A stretch of 64,000 nt of DNA, taken from positions 62,001 to 126,000 of the forward strand of contig NZ_BMSE01000017.1 of assembly GCF_014648995.1 (NCBI RefSeq). The letters are read 5' to 3'. Positions 48,926 through 57,550 of this stretch are shown in pieces. Origin of the DNA: Streptomyces massasporeus. GTDB taxonomy: Bacteria > Actinomycetota > Actinomycetes > Streptomycetales > Streptomycetaceae. The stretch's first letter is position 1; the number at the start of each line of letters is the position of its first letter. Made by a program: the position numbers and the translations under genes. The notes beneath the pieces are model-generated. The model worked only from the letters and a program-made list of their open reading frames with translations, did not search any database and was not told where the DNA came from.

Positions 48926-49002
48926 GCCCCATACGCACCATTGTTCTACCGTGGAGAAGAACGACGCTGCTCACCCCCTCACCGATCATCGAGGTGACGG
49001 TC

Positions 49003-49476
49003 ATGACGGAGACCACTCAGCGCAGTAACACAGCGGGCAGGCAGGACAGGGCGACATCGCAGGGCGGGAAGGGCGCTCCCGGCACCCGTGGGAACACCAC
49101 CATCGCCGACCTGGTCGTCGCGAAGATCGCGGGCATGGCGGCCCGGGAGATTCCCGAGGTGTACACCCTCGGCGGAGGAATGACCAGGGCCTTCGGGGCT
49201 GTGCGTCAGCGGGTGCCGGGCGGGGGTGGCGGGGTCACCCAGGGGGTGAAGGTGGAGGTCGGCGAACGCCAGGCCGCCGTCGATCTCGACGTGGTCGTCG
49301 AGTACGGGGCCGCCATCGCCGACACCGCCGCGGACATCCGGACCAACGTCGTCAACGCGGTGGAGCGGATGACCGGCCTCGAGGTCGTGGAAGTCAACAT
49401 CGCCGTTGGCGACGTCCATCTGCCGGACGAGGAGGAGGACGAGTCCGAGCAGCAGGAGGGCAGGCGGGTGGCCTGA
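49003..49476 (+). CDS. Asp23/Gls24 family envelope stress response protein
   Basis: This 157-residue protein has a disordered Gln/Gly-rich start and an Asp23 domain (TTIADLVVAKIAGMAAREIPEV, VEYGAAIADTAADIRTNVVNAVERMTGLEVVEVNI) plus an acidic tail. In Gram-positives such proteins associate with the membrane and respond to envelope or alkaline stress. The ATG at 49003 has a GAGGTG site. It is single-gene, divergent from a small membrane protein that may anchor it (inferred). Confidence 0.9.
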   Translation: MTETTQRSNTAGRQDRATSQGGKGAPGTRGNTTIADLVVAKIAGMAAREIPEVYTLGGGMTRAFGAVRQRVPGGGGGVTQGVKVEVGERQAAVDLDVVVEYGAAIADTAADIRTNVVNAVERMTGLEVVEVNIAVGDVHLPDEEEDESEQQEGRRVA

Positions 49477-49533
49477 CCCGAGGGCTACCTGCTTCAGCTG
49501 GTCTCAGCCCTGGGGCTGCGGGCAGCGTACGGT

Positions 49534-49564
49534 GTGCCCTCCTCCCCCTGGGGGTGGAGGGCAC
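49534..49564. terminator. Stem-loop between convergent asp23 and ku genes
   Basis: GTGCCCTCC (49534-49542) pairs with GGAGGGCAC (49556-49564), and CCCC/GGGG pairs inside the loop. It probably serves both directions. Confidence 0.75.
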
Positions 49565-49636
49565 CCTCGACGAGCGCCGGGGCCTCCCGCCGGTCCAGCC
49601 GGTCCGTGTCAGCGCCGGGCTTCCCAACCCTCCATG

Positions 49637-50662
49637 TCAGGCCGAGCGCTTGCGAGACGTCGACTTCTTCGCCGGTGTCTTCTTCGCGGTGCTCTTCGAC
49701 GCCGCCTTCTTCGCAGTCCCCTGTCCCTGGCCCGACTTGGCCGTCGACTTCTTCGCCGCCGTGGTCTTCTTGGCCGCTGTCTTCTTCGCCGTGGACGTCG
49801 ACTTCTTGCCGCCGGTCTGCTTGGGGGTCGCCCGGGCCGTCTTGCGCTGTGGGAGCGACTTGACCTCGGCGTGCTCGGCGTCCTCTCCCCGGGACTCGCG
49901 GGCCGCGCGGACGCTGCTCTCCAGGGCCGCCATCAGGTCCAGGACCTTGCCGCCCGTGGCCGGTTCCGGGGATTGGGGCGGGGCCTCGCCGGCGGCCTTC
50001 GCGGCGATGACCTCCTCCACGGCCTCGCGGTACTCGTCGTGCAGGTCCTCCAGGTCGACCTCGCCCAGGGTGTCCATCAGCGCGTCCGCCAGGTCCAGTT
50101 CCTGGTCACGGACGGTCACGTCGGTGTCGGGGGCCAGGCCCTCGGGCGCGCGGACCTCGTCCGGCCACAGCAGGCCGTGCATGGCGATGGCCTCGCCGAC
50201 GACCCTGAGCATGCCCAGCCGTTCCCTGCCGCGCAGGGCGAACTTGGCGATCGCCACCTTGTTGCTGCGCTTCAGCGCCTCGCGCAGCAGGGTGTACGGC
50301 TTCGCCGCGGGGGCACCGCTCGCCTGGAGGTAGTACGCGGCGTCCATCTGGAGCGGGTCGATCCGGTCGGCCGGGACGAAGGCGACGATCTCGATCGTCT
50401 TCGCCGTGGGGAGCGGCAGGCTCGACAGGTCCTCCTCGGTGATCGGGATGATCGTGCCGTCCGCGTCCTCGTAACCCTTGCCGATCTCCCCCTGGGTGAC
50501 CTCCCGGTCCTCCAGTTCGCAGAACTTGCGGTAACGGATGCGGCCGCCGTCCTCGGTGTGGATCTGGCGGAAGGAGATCGAGTGGCTCTCGGTGGCATTC
50601 ACCAGCTTGATCGGAATGCTGACCAGGCCGAACGAGATGGCGCCGTTCCATATGGATCTCAC
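49637..50662 (-). CDS. ku: DNA end-binding protein Ku
   Basis: This 341-residue bacterial Ku forms a ring on double-strand ends. The core begins MRSIWNGAISFGLVSIPIK and contains the conserved ISFRQIHTEDGGRIRYRK and PADRIDPLQMDAAYYLQ. The C-terminus from about 270 is Lys/Ala/Thr-rich (KKTAAKKTTAAKKSTAKS) and likely binds DNA. GTG 50662 is chosen over 50683 by its GGAAGGG site. It is divergent from the polymerase gene 63 bp away. Confidence 0.95.
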   Translation of the reverse strand: MRSIWNGAISFGLVSIPIKLVNATESHSISFRQIHTEDGGRIRYRKFCELEDREVTQGEIGKGYEDADGTIIPITEEDLSSLPLPTAKTIEIVAFVPADRIDPLQMDAAYYLQASGAPAAKPYTLLREALKRSNKVAIAKFALRGRERLGMLRVVGEAIAMHGLLWPDEVRAPEGLAPDTDVTVRDQELDLADALMDTLGEVDLEDLHDEYREAVEEVIAAKAAGEAPPQSPEPATGGKVLDLMAALESSVRAARESRGEDAEHAEVKSLPQRKTARATPKQTGGKKSTSTAKKTAAKKTTAAKKSTAKSGQGQGTAKKAASKSTAKKTPAKKSTSRKRSA

Positions 50663-50725
50663 GTGCAGCACCCTTCCGGTCACGCTCGGGAGTGTTCGTC
50701 ATGGTTTGCGTGGGATTCTTATCGT

Positions 50726-51607
50726 ATGGCGCCTATCACAGTGGTGGAGGGGCGACGGCTCGCTCTCAGCAATCTGGAGAAGGTGCTGTATCCCGCCACC
50801 GGCTTCACCAAGGGCGAGGTGCTGCACTACTACGCGACCGTCGCCGAGGTCCTGTTGCCCCATCTGCGTGATCGGGCGGTGTCCTTCCTGCGGTATCCGG
50901 ACGGCCCGGAAGGGCAGGTGTTCTTCACGAAGAACGTGCCGCCGGGTACGCCCGACTGGGTCACCACCGCCGAGGTGCCACGGGTCGAGGGACCCTCACG
51001 GATGGTCCTGGTGCAGGATCTGCCGAGCCTGATGTGGTCGGCGAACCTCGTGACGGAGTTCCACGCCCACCAGTGGCTCGTCGACACTCCGGACGAGGCC
51101 GACCGGATCGTGTTCGACCTCGATCCGGGGGCGCCGGCGAGCATCGTCCAGTGCTGTGAGGTCGCCCTGTGGTTGCGGGAGCGGCTCGCGCGCGACGGCC
51201 TCGAGACCTACGCCAAGACCTCCGGCTCGAAGGGGTTGCATCTGCTCGCCGCCGTGCGCGGGGCGTCCTCCGAGCGGGTTTCCGAGTACGCCAAGGCACT
51301 CGCCGTCGAGGCCGAGAAGGCCATGCCCCGGCTCGCGCTCCACCGGATGACCAGGAGCCTGCGTCCGGGGAAGGTCTTCGTCGACTGGAGCCAGAACGCC
51401 GCCCGCAAGACGACGGCGACCCCGTACACCCTCCGGGCCCGCCCGGAACCGACCGTCTCGGCCCCGGTGACCTGGGACGAGATCGAGGAGTGCCGCTCAC
51501 CTGGCCGGCTGGACTTCCAGGCCGTCGACATCGCCCCGAGGATCCAGGACTACGGCGACCTGCTCGCTCCGCTGCTGGACACGGAGGCGGCCGGATCACT
51601 GCCGTAG
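50726..51607 (+). CDS. ligD: LigD-type primase/polymerase domain protein
   Basis: This 293-residue stand-alone polymerase domain of the LigD/AEP group fills and extends broken ends. The metal-binding Asp pair is in RIVFDLDPG, preceded by the template-binding HAHQWLVDTPDEAD segment; GSKGLHLLAAV and PGKVFVDWSQNAARKTTA follow. There is no ligase or phosphoesterase domain, so ligation must come from another protein. The spacing suggests a very short or absent leader (ATG 50726). With Ku it makes an end-joining module. Confidence 0.92.
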   Translation: MAPITVVEGRRLALSNLEKVLYPATGFTKGEVLHYYATVAEVLLPHLRDRAVSFLRYPDGPEGQVFFTKNVPPGTPDWVTTAEVPRVEGPSRMVLVQDLPSLMWSANLVTEFHAHQWLVDTPDEADRIVFDLDPGAPASIVQCCEVALWLRERLARDGLETYAKTSGSKGLHLLAAVRGASSERVSEYAKALAVEAEKAMPRLALHRMTRSLRPGKVFVDWSQNAARKTTATPYTLRARPEPTVSAPVTWDEIEECRSPGRLDFQAVDIAPRIQDYGDLLAPLLDTEAAGSLP

Positions 51608-51772
51608 CCGGACAGCTGCCGTTGCCCGACGGTCGGCGGATTCGCGACGGGCCTCGCAGTAGGCGCGCGTGCCGTATTCCACCCGGCCGGCCCCAGCAGA
51701 CAGCTGCCGTGCCCCGCCGCCCCGCCCCCGGCGGTCAGGTTCCACGTCCCGCCCGACCGGCCCGGCCGCCTC

Positions 51773-52576
51773 TCACACCCGCACCCACGTGTTCCGGTCA
51801 CGGGCCATCGCGTGCAGCGCCTCCACGTCCGCCGGTTTCAGGATGCCGCCCCGCCGGGACAGGCCCTCCACCTCCGTGGACGTCAGGACGTGGACCTCCC
51901 TGGGGGCCGTGGGGATCGACACCGCCGCCGGGTCCACCAGGGCGAGGACCGGGCGGACCTCCGCGGTCAGGGCGTAGGAGGCGCGGTCGGCGTCGGAGCG
52001 GATGCGGCGCAGGAGGGGGTACGGGTCGCGGCGGCCGAGGGTGATCACGGGGTCGGTGATCCGGACGCGCTGCCTGCGGGCGTGGAGGGTGTGCAGGGCG
52101 TAGAGGCCGCCGGGGCCGATCAGCAGGTGGTGGATGCGGTCGCCGCCGGGGAGCGGCACGGAGTGCAGGGCGTGCCAGCCCGCGCCGTCGAGGCGGTCCA
52201 GGGCGTCGCCGACCGTCTGCTCGGCCGCCAGGGCCCTGCGGCGCGGGTCGGGGCGCAGCCGGTGCGCGGGGCCGGGGTCGCGGTCGAGGGCGACGAGGAG
52301 GGCCTCGCCGGGGCGGTTGGGGGCCAGGTCGTCGTCGGGGTGGAGGGCGAGGCGGGACAGTTCGGCGGGGGTCGGCACCGGGGGCGGCCCCACCGTCACA
52401 GGGCCGGTGATGAAGGGCCCGAGCGCCCGCAGGGCGTCGTCCTCGCGGTCCTGGCCGAGCAGGTTCACCCGGGCCGCCTCGCGGTCGTACCAGGCGATGT
52501 TCCTGCCGTCCGGGAGGCAGACGTAGAGCCGCTCCCGGCCGTGCCACCAGGTCGGTATGACGCGCAGTCCGTTCAT
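51773..52576 (-). CDS. Protein with NERD-like (nuclease-related) domain
   Basis: This 267-residue protein has a C-terminal part carrying AEQTVGDALDRLDGAGWHALHSVPLP and IHHLLIGPGGLYALHT, the layout of NERD domains, which relate to restriction-type endonuclease folds. The strongly catalytic D-E-K residues of active nucleases are not clear. The first 110 residues contain WYDREAARVNLLG and are unassigned. It is divergent from a phosphatase gene. The function is unknown. Confidence 0.65.
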   Translation of the reverse strand: MNGLRVIPTWWHGRERLYVCLPDGRNIAWYDREAARVNLLGQDREDDALRALGPFITGPVTVGPPPVPTPAELSRLALHPDDDLAPNRPGEALLVALDRDPGPAHRLRPDPRRRALAAEQTVGDALDRLDGAGWHALHSVPLPGGDRIHHLLIGPGGLYALHTLHARRQRVRITDPVITLGRRDPYPLLRRIRSDADRASYALTAEVRPVLALVDPAAVSIPTAPREVHVLTSTEVEGLSRRGGILKPADVEALHAMARDRNTWVRV

Positions 52577-52695
52577 GCACCATCACCCCAGTCCATGGGA
52601 ACAGGCGGGGTGCTGCGGGGGCAAGAACCCGGCTACCTTTGAGAGGAGTTGGGCCTGCCCGCGGACCCCCGGGCGGTAGTGGTGGGGAGGCGCCG

Positions 52696-53199
52696 TTGCG
52701 TACCCGCAGTAAACCCGACGTACCCGCTCCGGAGAGTCCGTGGAGCGAGGTCGTACCCGGGCTCTGGATGGGCGGTCACGAGTACACGGGGGCCTTGGGC
52801 CACCTGGAGTTCGCCGTCGTAGGGAACGAGTTCGATCTCGTGCAGACGCTGCTGCGGCTGCCGGGGCACGGGCCCGATCCGGGTGTCCGGCACCATGTGT
52901 GGCCGATCCCCGACGGGCCGCTGGACGGGACGCAGCTCGCCGGTGTGATCCGGCTGGCCGAGGCCGCGTGCGAGGCGCTGGGCGAGGGCCGCAGGGTCCT
53001 GGTCCGCTGTTACCACGGGTACAACCGCTCCGGTCTCGTCGTCGCGCACGCGCTGATGCGCCAGGGCCGCTCCGCCGAGGAGGCGATCCGGCTGATCCGG
53101 GCGCGCCGCTCGCCCTGGGCGCTGCACAACGACCTGTTCGTCGACTACCTGCGGGCCGGGCTGGCCACGGCACGGCTGCTGGAGGAACTCACCGAGTAG
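52696..53199 (+). CDS. Dual-specificity-type protein phosphatase
   Basis: This 167-residue enzyme has the complete CX5R signature VRCYHGYNRSG (Cys105, Arg111), a likely acid Asp near 73 (PIPDGPLDG), and no membrane segment. It would hydrolyse phospho-Ser/Thr/Tyr by a Cys nucleophile. The TTG at 52696 has GGGGAGG five bases upstream; the frame extends further but without homology. It contrasts with the Ser-substituted phosphatase-like gene in the window. Confidence 0.82.
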   Translation: MRTRSKPDVPAPESPWSEVVPGLWMGGHEYTGALGHLEFAVVGNEFDLVQTLLRLPGHGPDPGVRHHVWPIPDGPLDGTQLAGVIRLAEAACEALGEGRRVLVRCYHGYNRSGLVVAHALMRQGRSAEEAIRLIRARRSPWALHNDLFVDYLRAGLATARLLEELTE

Positions 53200-53353
53200 C
53201 ACGGCACAGGTACGGCCGTGCGCGTACGGGCGCCCTCTCGCGCAAATGGGACTTCCCTACGAATAAGGTGTACGCGGCCGACAGGTGCACGCCGCCGACG
53301 GTCACGTCCGCCGTGTGCCCACCGTGTGATCACCATGAAACGCCAGGAGTGCA

Positions 53354-54190
53354 GTGCCCCTCAGCCGCCCCGGACGGGCCGCCCGTCGCCTCGCCGTCGT
53401 CGCCCTCCTGCTGGCCGCCGCCGTGGGCTGCGGGGACGCCGGCGGGCTGGAGGGCGCGGGATCGACCCCGACGGCGGAGGGTCCGGCCCGGCTCTGGCCG
53501 GAGCTGACGCCGGCGTCCAGCCCGGCCTTCGAGATCGGCGAGGTGAACACCGAGGTGATCAAGGGGGTGAAGGTCCCCGGCGACGACATCCGCCGGGTGA
53601 ACCCGGTCTCCATCGTCCGGGCCGAGATCGCCCGGAACCCGGGTGACTACGACGGCGCCAAGGCCCCCTACCGCGACACGAAGCGCGAGATGGCCGACTG
53701 CACGAAGGGCCCGGGGCACGGGAAGTGCCCGGTGCTGACGCCGTACTACCGGGATCTGACCGGCGACGGGCACGACGACCTGACGCTGGGCTTCCCGCTG
53801 CTGCCCGGGAAGACGACCGCGGTCCGCGTGTACACCGTCGAGAAGCACCGACTGGTGCAGGTGATGGGGTGGGAGGACGCGCTGAGCGGGGTCGAGCTGG
53901 CCGGGCGTTCCCTGGTGATCCGCTCGCCGTCGGAGGTCGCGGGCTACGAGTACCGCCTGCAGTGGACCTGGGACCGGGACCAGCGGGCCATGCTCCTCAC
54001 CCATGACGAGATGCTGCGCACCGGTCCGCGCAAGCACTCCCGGCACCCGTCGGCCTCCTCCCTCACCGGATCCTCTTCCGGAGCCTCCTCAGGATCCCCG
54101 ACCGGAACCCCGCTCGGATCCCCGTCCGGCTCCCCCGCCCCTTCCTCGTCCTCCTCCCCGTCCGTCTCCCCCTCGGCGAGTGGCGGATGA
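53354..54190 (+). CDS. Putative lipoprotein with Ser/Pro-rich tail
   Basis: This 278-residue protein has a signal sequence (AARRLAVVALLLAAAVGC) ending at lipobox AVGC, with Cys26 as lipid attachment. The middle domain contains YYRDLTGDGHDDLTLGFPLL, a single FG-GAP-like calcium loop. The last 50 residues are Ser/Gly/Pro/Thr-rich. The GTG at 53354 has AGGAG. Its stop overlaps the kinase ATG by 4 bp, so it is probably a sensor partner, as lipoproteins are in other Streptomyces kinase operons. Confidence 0.75.
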   Translation: MPLSRPGRAARRLAVVALLLAAAVGCGDAGGLEGAGSTPTAEGPARLWPELTPASSPAFEIGEVNTEVIKGVKVPGDDIRRVNPVSIVRAEIARNPGDYDGAKAPYRDTKREMADCTKGPGHGKCPVLTPYYRDLTGDGHDDLTLGFPLLPGKTTAVRVYTVEKHRLVQVMGWEDALSGVELAGRSLVIRSPSEVAGYEYRLQWTWDRDQRAMLLTHDEMLRTGPRKHSRHPSASSLTGSSSGASSGSPTGTPLGSPSGSPAPSSSSSPSVSPSASGG

Positions 54191-55434
54191 GACCGGCACT
54201 CCCCCAGTGGTCCGGGACGCTGGCCGTGAAGGCAGCCGTCTTCATCGCGGTGATGTGCTGCGCGCTGGCGGCCCTGCTCGGCGTCCTGGTGCATGTGCAG
54301 GTGACGAACCAGACCGTCGGCCAGGCCCGTGACCAGGCGTTGCAGCGGCTGACGCAGGCGACGGAGCGGTACGAGGCCGGGGACACCCTGGGGCGGGGCG
54401 CCGGGGTGGACCCGCCGGAGCTGCCGCGGGAGCTGCGGGACCTGGCGGTGGCCGGCGACCGCGGCACGATGGTCGCCGACCGCGCGGGACGCCCCACCAT
54501 GTGGGCGGCGGGTCCGGTCGACGGCGAACGGGCGCTGGCCGTCGCGGTCGACTACTCCCAGCAGGCCCGCACGATCGAGGGCCTCGACCGGGCGATCCTG
54601 TGGTCGTCGGGCCTGGCGATCGGGGCGACACTGCTGGTCGGCGCGTTCGCGGTGACGCGGGTGACGCGGCGGCTGCACACGACGGCGCTGGTGGCCCGGC
54701 GGATCAGCGCGGGCGACCTGGACGCACGCGTGAACGACCCCCGCACGGGCCCGCGCACCAAGGCCGGCCCGCCGGACGAGGTGGCCGCGGTCGCCGCCGC
54801 CCTGGACTCCATGGCGGCTTCGCTCCAGGGCAAGCTGCTCGCCGAGCAGCGGTTCACGGCGGATGTCGCGCATGAGCTGCGCACGCCGCTGACCGGGCTG
54901 CACGCGGCGGCCGAACTGCTTCCACCGGGCCGTCCGACGGAGCTGGTCCGGGACCGGGTGGCGGCGCTGCGCACCCTCACCGAGGACCTGCTGGAGATCT
55001 CCCGGCTGGACACCGGCCGGGAGCGGGTGGAGCTGGACACCGAGCAACTGGGGCCGCTGGCCGAGCGGGCGGTGCGGGCGGCGGGGAGCGACACGGAGGT
55101 CAGGGTCGTACGGGACGTGTCCGTGGAGACGGACCGGCGACGGCTGGAGCGGGTGCTGGGCAATCTCGTGGCGAACGCGCACAAGCACGGCCGGGGGCCG
55201 GTGGTACTGACCGTGGACGGCCCGGTGGTGACCGTTCGCGACCACGGGGACGGGTTCCCGGAGTACCTCGTCGCGCACGGGCCGCAGCGGTTCCGGACGG
55301 AGGGCGGTACGCGGGGGCACGGGCTGGGGCTGACCATCGCGCGGGGGCAGGCCGAGGTACTGGGGGCACGGCTGGAGTTCGCGAACGCGCCGGACGGCGG
55401 GGCGGTGGCCACGCTGGAACTCGCGGCGGAGTGA
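54187..55434 (+). CDS. Membrane sensor histidine kinase without adjacent regulator
   Basis: This 415-residue kinase has two membrane segments (about 16-36 and 137-157) bounding an extracellular loop. A HAMP region (ARRISAGDLDARVND), phosphoacceptor His in FTADVAHELRTPLTGLH, an N-box (ERVLGNLVANAHKHG) and G-boxes (DHGDGFP, GHGLGLTIARGQAEVLG) follow. It is translationally coupled to the lipoprotein gene. No response regulator flanks it, and the nearest receiver-only protein is 8 kb away. Its signal is unknown. Confidence 0.85.
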   Translation: MRPALPQWSGTLAVKAAVFIAVMCCALAALLGVLVHVQVTNQTVGQARDQALQRLTQATERYEAGDTLGRGAGVDPPELPRELRDLAVAGDRGTMVADRAGRPTMWAAGPVDGERALAVAVDYSQQARTIEGLDRAILWSSGLAIGATLLVGAFAVTRVTRRLHTTALVARRISAGDLDARVNDPRTGPRTKAGPPDEVAAVAAALDSMAASLQGKLLAEQRFTADVAHELRTPLTGLHAAAELLPPGRPTELVRDRVAALRTLTEDLLEISRLDTGRERVELDTEQLGPLAERAVRAAGSDTEVRVVRDVSVETDRRRLERVLGNLVANAHKHGRGPVVLTVDGPVVTVRDHGDGFPEYLVAHGPQRFRTEGGTRGHGLGLTIARGQAEVLGARLEFANAPDGGAVATLELAAE

Positions 55435-55548
55435 GCGCCCGGGGCGCGTCCTCCTATGGCCCAGCGTGAAGGGCGGCACCCTCTGGGCGCTCCTAATGTG
55501 GCGATTAGTCAGCTTCGGCATCTTCGCCCCCACATGGAGGTAACCCCC

Positions 55549-56133
55549 ATGTCCCTGCGCACCCGTCTCTCCATAGCCACCGTCGCCGGGCTCCTCGCCG
55601 CAGCGGCCACCATCACGCCCGCCGCCGCGCACGACGACTGGGACCCGAACGGTGGGAACGGCACCAGCCACCAGGACCCGAACGGCGGGAACGGCAACGG
55701 CAACGGCGGCAACGGCAACGGCGGCAACGGCAACGGCAACCAGGGCCAGAACGGCTGGAACGGCGGCTCCGGCGGCAACGGCAACCAGGGCCAGAACGGC
55801 TGGAACGGCGGCTCCGGCGGCAACGGCGGCAACGGCGGCAACGGCAACCAGGACCCGAACAGCTGGAACGGCGGCAACAACAGCCACAACGACGACGCGA
55901 GCCTCTACCGCGGCGTCGTCACGGCGGACACCCTGGCGCTGCGCAGCGCCCCCAACCGCGGTTCGCAGATCATCCGGTACGCCCACCGGGGCGACAAGGT
56001 CAAGATCTTCTGCAAGACGGGCGGCGAGACCGTACAGGGCAATCCGCTCTGGTACCTGCTGACGGACGGCACGTGGGCCTGGGGCGCGGCCCGGTACATC
56101 GACAACATCGGCCCCGCGCCACGCTGGTGCTGA
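55549..56133 (+). CDS. Secreted SH3-like protein with Gly/Asn repeats
   Basis: This 194-residue protein has a signal peptide (residues about 1-27, ending PAAAH). It is followed by a Gly/Asn-rich repeat region (about 30-120, units GNQGQNGWNGGSG) and a C-terminal SH3-like domain (RGVVTADTLALRSAPNRGS, ending GAARYIDNI). SH3b domains commonly bind cell wall. The ATG at 55549 has GGAGG. It stands alone before the SEDS/PBP pair and may be a wall-associated protein. Confidence 0.78.
   Translation: MSLRTRLSIATVAGLLAAAATITPAAAHDDWDPNGGNGTSHQDPNGGNGNGNGGNGNGGNGNGNQGQNGWNGGSGGNGNQGQNGWNGGSGGNGGNGGNGNQDPNSWNGGNNSHNDDASLYRGVVTADTLALRSAPNRGSQIIRYAHRGDKVKIFCKTGGETVQGNPLWYLLTDGTWAWGAARYIDNIGPAPRWC
55735..55824 (+). 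repeat. 45-bp perfect tandem duplication in coding sequence
   Basis: Units 55735-55779 and 55780-55824 are identical (starting GGCAACCAGGGCCAGAACGG) and encode 15-residue Gly/Asn repeats. This points to recent duplication. Confidence 0.85.
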
Positions 56134-56185
56134 CACTCCGTCACCCAAAGGCACACAAGGCGGACGGTTTGGGTAGGTTCCGGAC

Positions 56186-57550
56186 ATGAGCAAGGCCGGA
56201 ATCACCGTGGCGACGGCGGACCCGCCCGCGCCCGCCGTCCGCCGCCTCCCCCGGCGCCGGGGCGTCGAACTCGCCCTCATCGTGCTGGCCGTCCTGCTGT
56301 CGGTGTACGGCTACTGCGCCGTGGGCCTCGCCCGGCACGGAGCGCTGCCGCCCGGCGCCGCCGGCTACGGCGCCGGCCTCGGCGTCCTGGCGCTGCTGGC
56401 CCACCTGGCGGTACGCCTGCGGGCCCCGTACGCCGACCCCCTGCTCCTGCCCATCGGGGTGCTGCTGAACGGGCTGGGGCTGGTGCTGATCTACCGGCTC
56501 GACCTGGAGACCCCGGGCGACCGGGCGGCACCGGCCCAGCTGGTGTGGTCGACGCTGGGCGTGGCGTTGTTCATCCTGGTCGTCCTGCTGCTGCGCGACC
56601 ACCGGGTGCTCCAGCGCTACACGTACGTCTGCGTGGTCGCGGCGCTGATCCTGCTCACGCTGCCGATCCTGTTCCCGGCGGTGAACGGGGCCCGCATCTG
56701 GATCCGGATCGCCGGGTTCTCCATCCAGCCGGGCGAGTTCGCGAAGGTGCTGCTGGCGGTGTTCTTCGCCGCGTACCTGGCGGCGAACCGCAACGCCCTC
56801 GCGTACACGGGCCGCCACATCTGGAAGCTCCAGCTCCCCACCGGCCGGGTCCTCGGCCCGATCGTCGCCGTCTGGCTGGTGAGCGTCGGGGTGCTGGTCC
56901 TGGAGCGCGACCTCGGCACGTCGCTGCTGTTCTTCGGCCTGTTCGTGGTCCTCCTCTACGTCGCCACCGGCCGCACCGGCTGGATCGCGGTCGGCCTGCT
57001 GCTGGCCGCGCTGGGCGCGGTCGCCGTCGGCCGGCTGGAGCCGCACGTGCACAGCAGGATCGAGACCTGGCTGCACCCCTTCGCCTCCATCGAGGCGGGC
57101 GAGGGCGCGAACCAGCTCGCCCAGTCGCTGTTCGCCTTCGCGGAGGGCGGCATGCTCGGCACGGGCCTCGGGCTCGGCCACTCCTTCCTCATCGGCTTCG
57201 CCGTGAAGTCGGACTTCATCCTGGCCACCGCGGGCGAGGAACTCGGCCTGGCCGGCATCGCCGCCGTCTTCCTCCTCTACGGCCTGCTGGTGGAGCGCGG
57301 CTTTCGCGCGGGCCTCGCGCAGCGCGAGCCCTTCGGCCGGCTGCTCGCGGTCGGCCTGGCCTCGCTGGTGGCGCTCCAGGTGTTCGTGATCGCGGGCGGG
57401 GTGACCGGGCTGATCCCGCTGACCGGCATGGCGATGCCGTTCCTCGCGCAGGGCGGCTCGTCGGTGGTCACCAACTGGGCGATCGTGGCGCTGCTGGTGC
57501 GGGTGAGCGACTCGGCCCGGCGGAGTTACGACGGGCAGGACGCCCGGTGA
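56186..57550 (+). CDS. FtsW/RodA/SpoVE (SEDS) family glycan polymerase
   Basis: This is a 454-residue protein with about ten membrane segments. The SEDS landmarks are visible: GARIWIRIAGFSIQPGEFAKV near residue 180, the acidic ERDLGTSLLFFG near 240 and GLIPLTGMAMPFLAQGGSS near the end. It polymerises lipid II into glycan strands. Its stop overlaps the following PBP gene (GTGA), as the two act as a complex. It is probably a paralogue of the primary FtsW/RodA genes, perhaps for sporulation or growth (inferred). Confidence 0.9.
   Translation: MSKAGITVATADPPAPAVRRLPRRRGVELALIVLAVLLSVYGYCAVGLARHGALPPGAAGYGAGLGVLALLAHLAVRLRAPYADPLLLPIGVLLNGLGLVLIYRLDLETPGDRAAPAQLVWSTLGVALFILVVLLLRDHRVLQRYTYVCVVAALILLTLPILFPAVNGARIWIRIAGFSIQPGEFAKVLLAVFFAAYLAANRNALAYTGRHIWKLQLPTGRVLGPIVAVWLVSVGVLVLERDLGTSLLFFGLFVVLLYVATGRTGWIAVGLLLAALGAVAVGRLEPHVHSRIETWLHPFASIEAGEGANQLAQSLFAFAEGGMLGTGLGLGHSFLIGFAVKSDFILATAGEELGLAGIAAVFLLYGLLVERGFRAGLAQREPFGRLLAVGLASLVALQVFVIAGGVTGLIPLTGMAMPFLAQGGSSVVTNWAIVALLVRVSDSARRSYDGQDAR

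Noticed and set aside
49406-50725. Long upstream extension of the LigD-polymerase frame
   Set aside because: It is antisense to ku and low-complexity. The conserved protein starts at ATG 50726.
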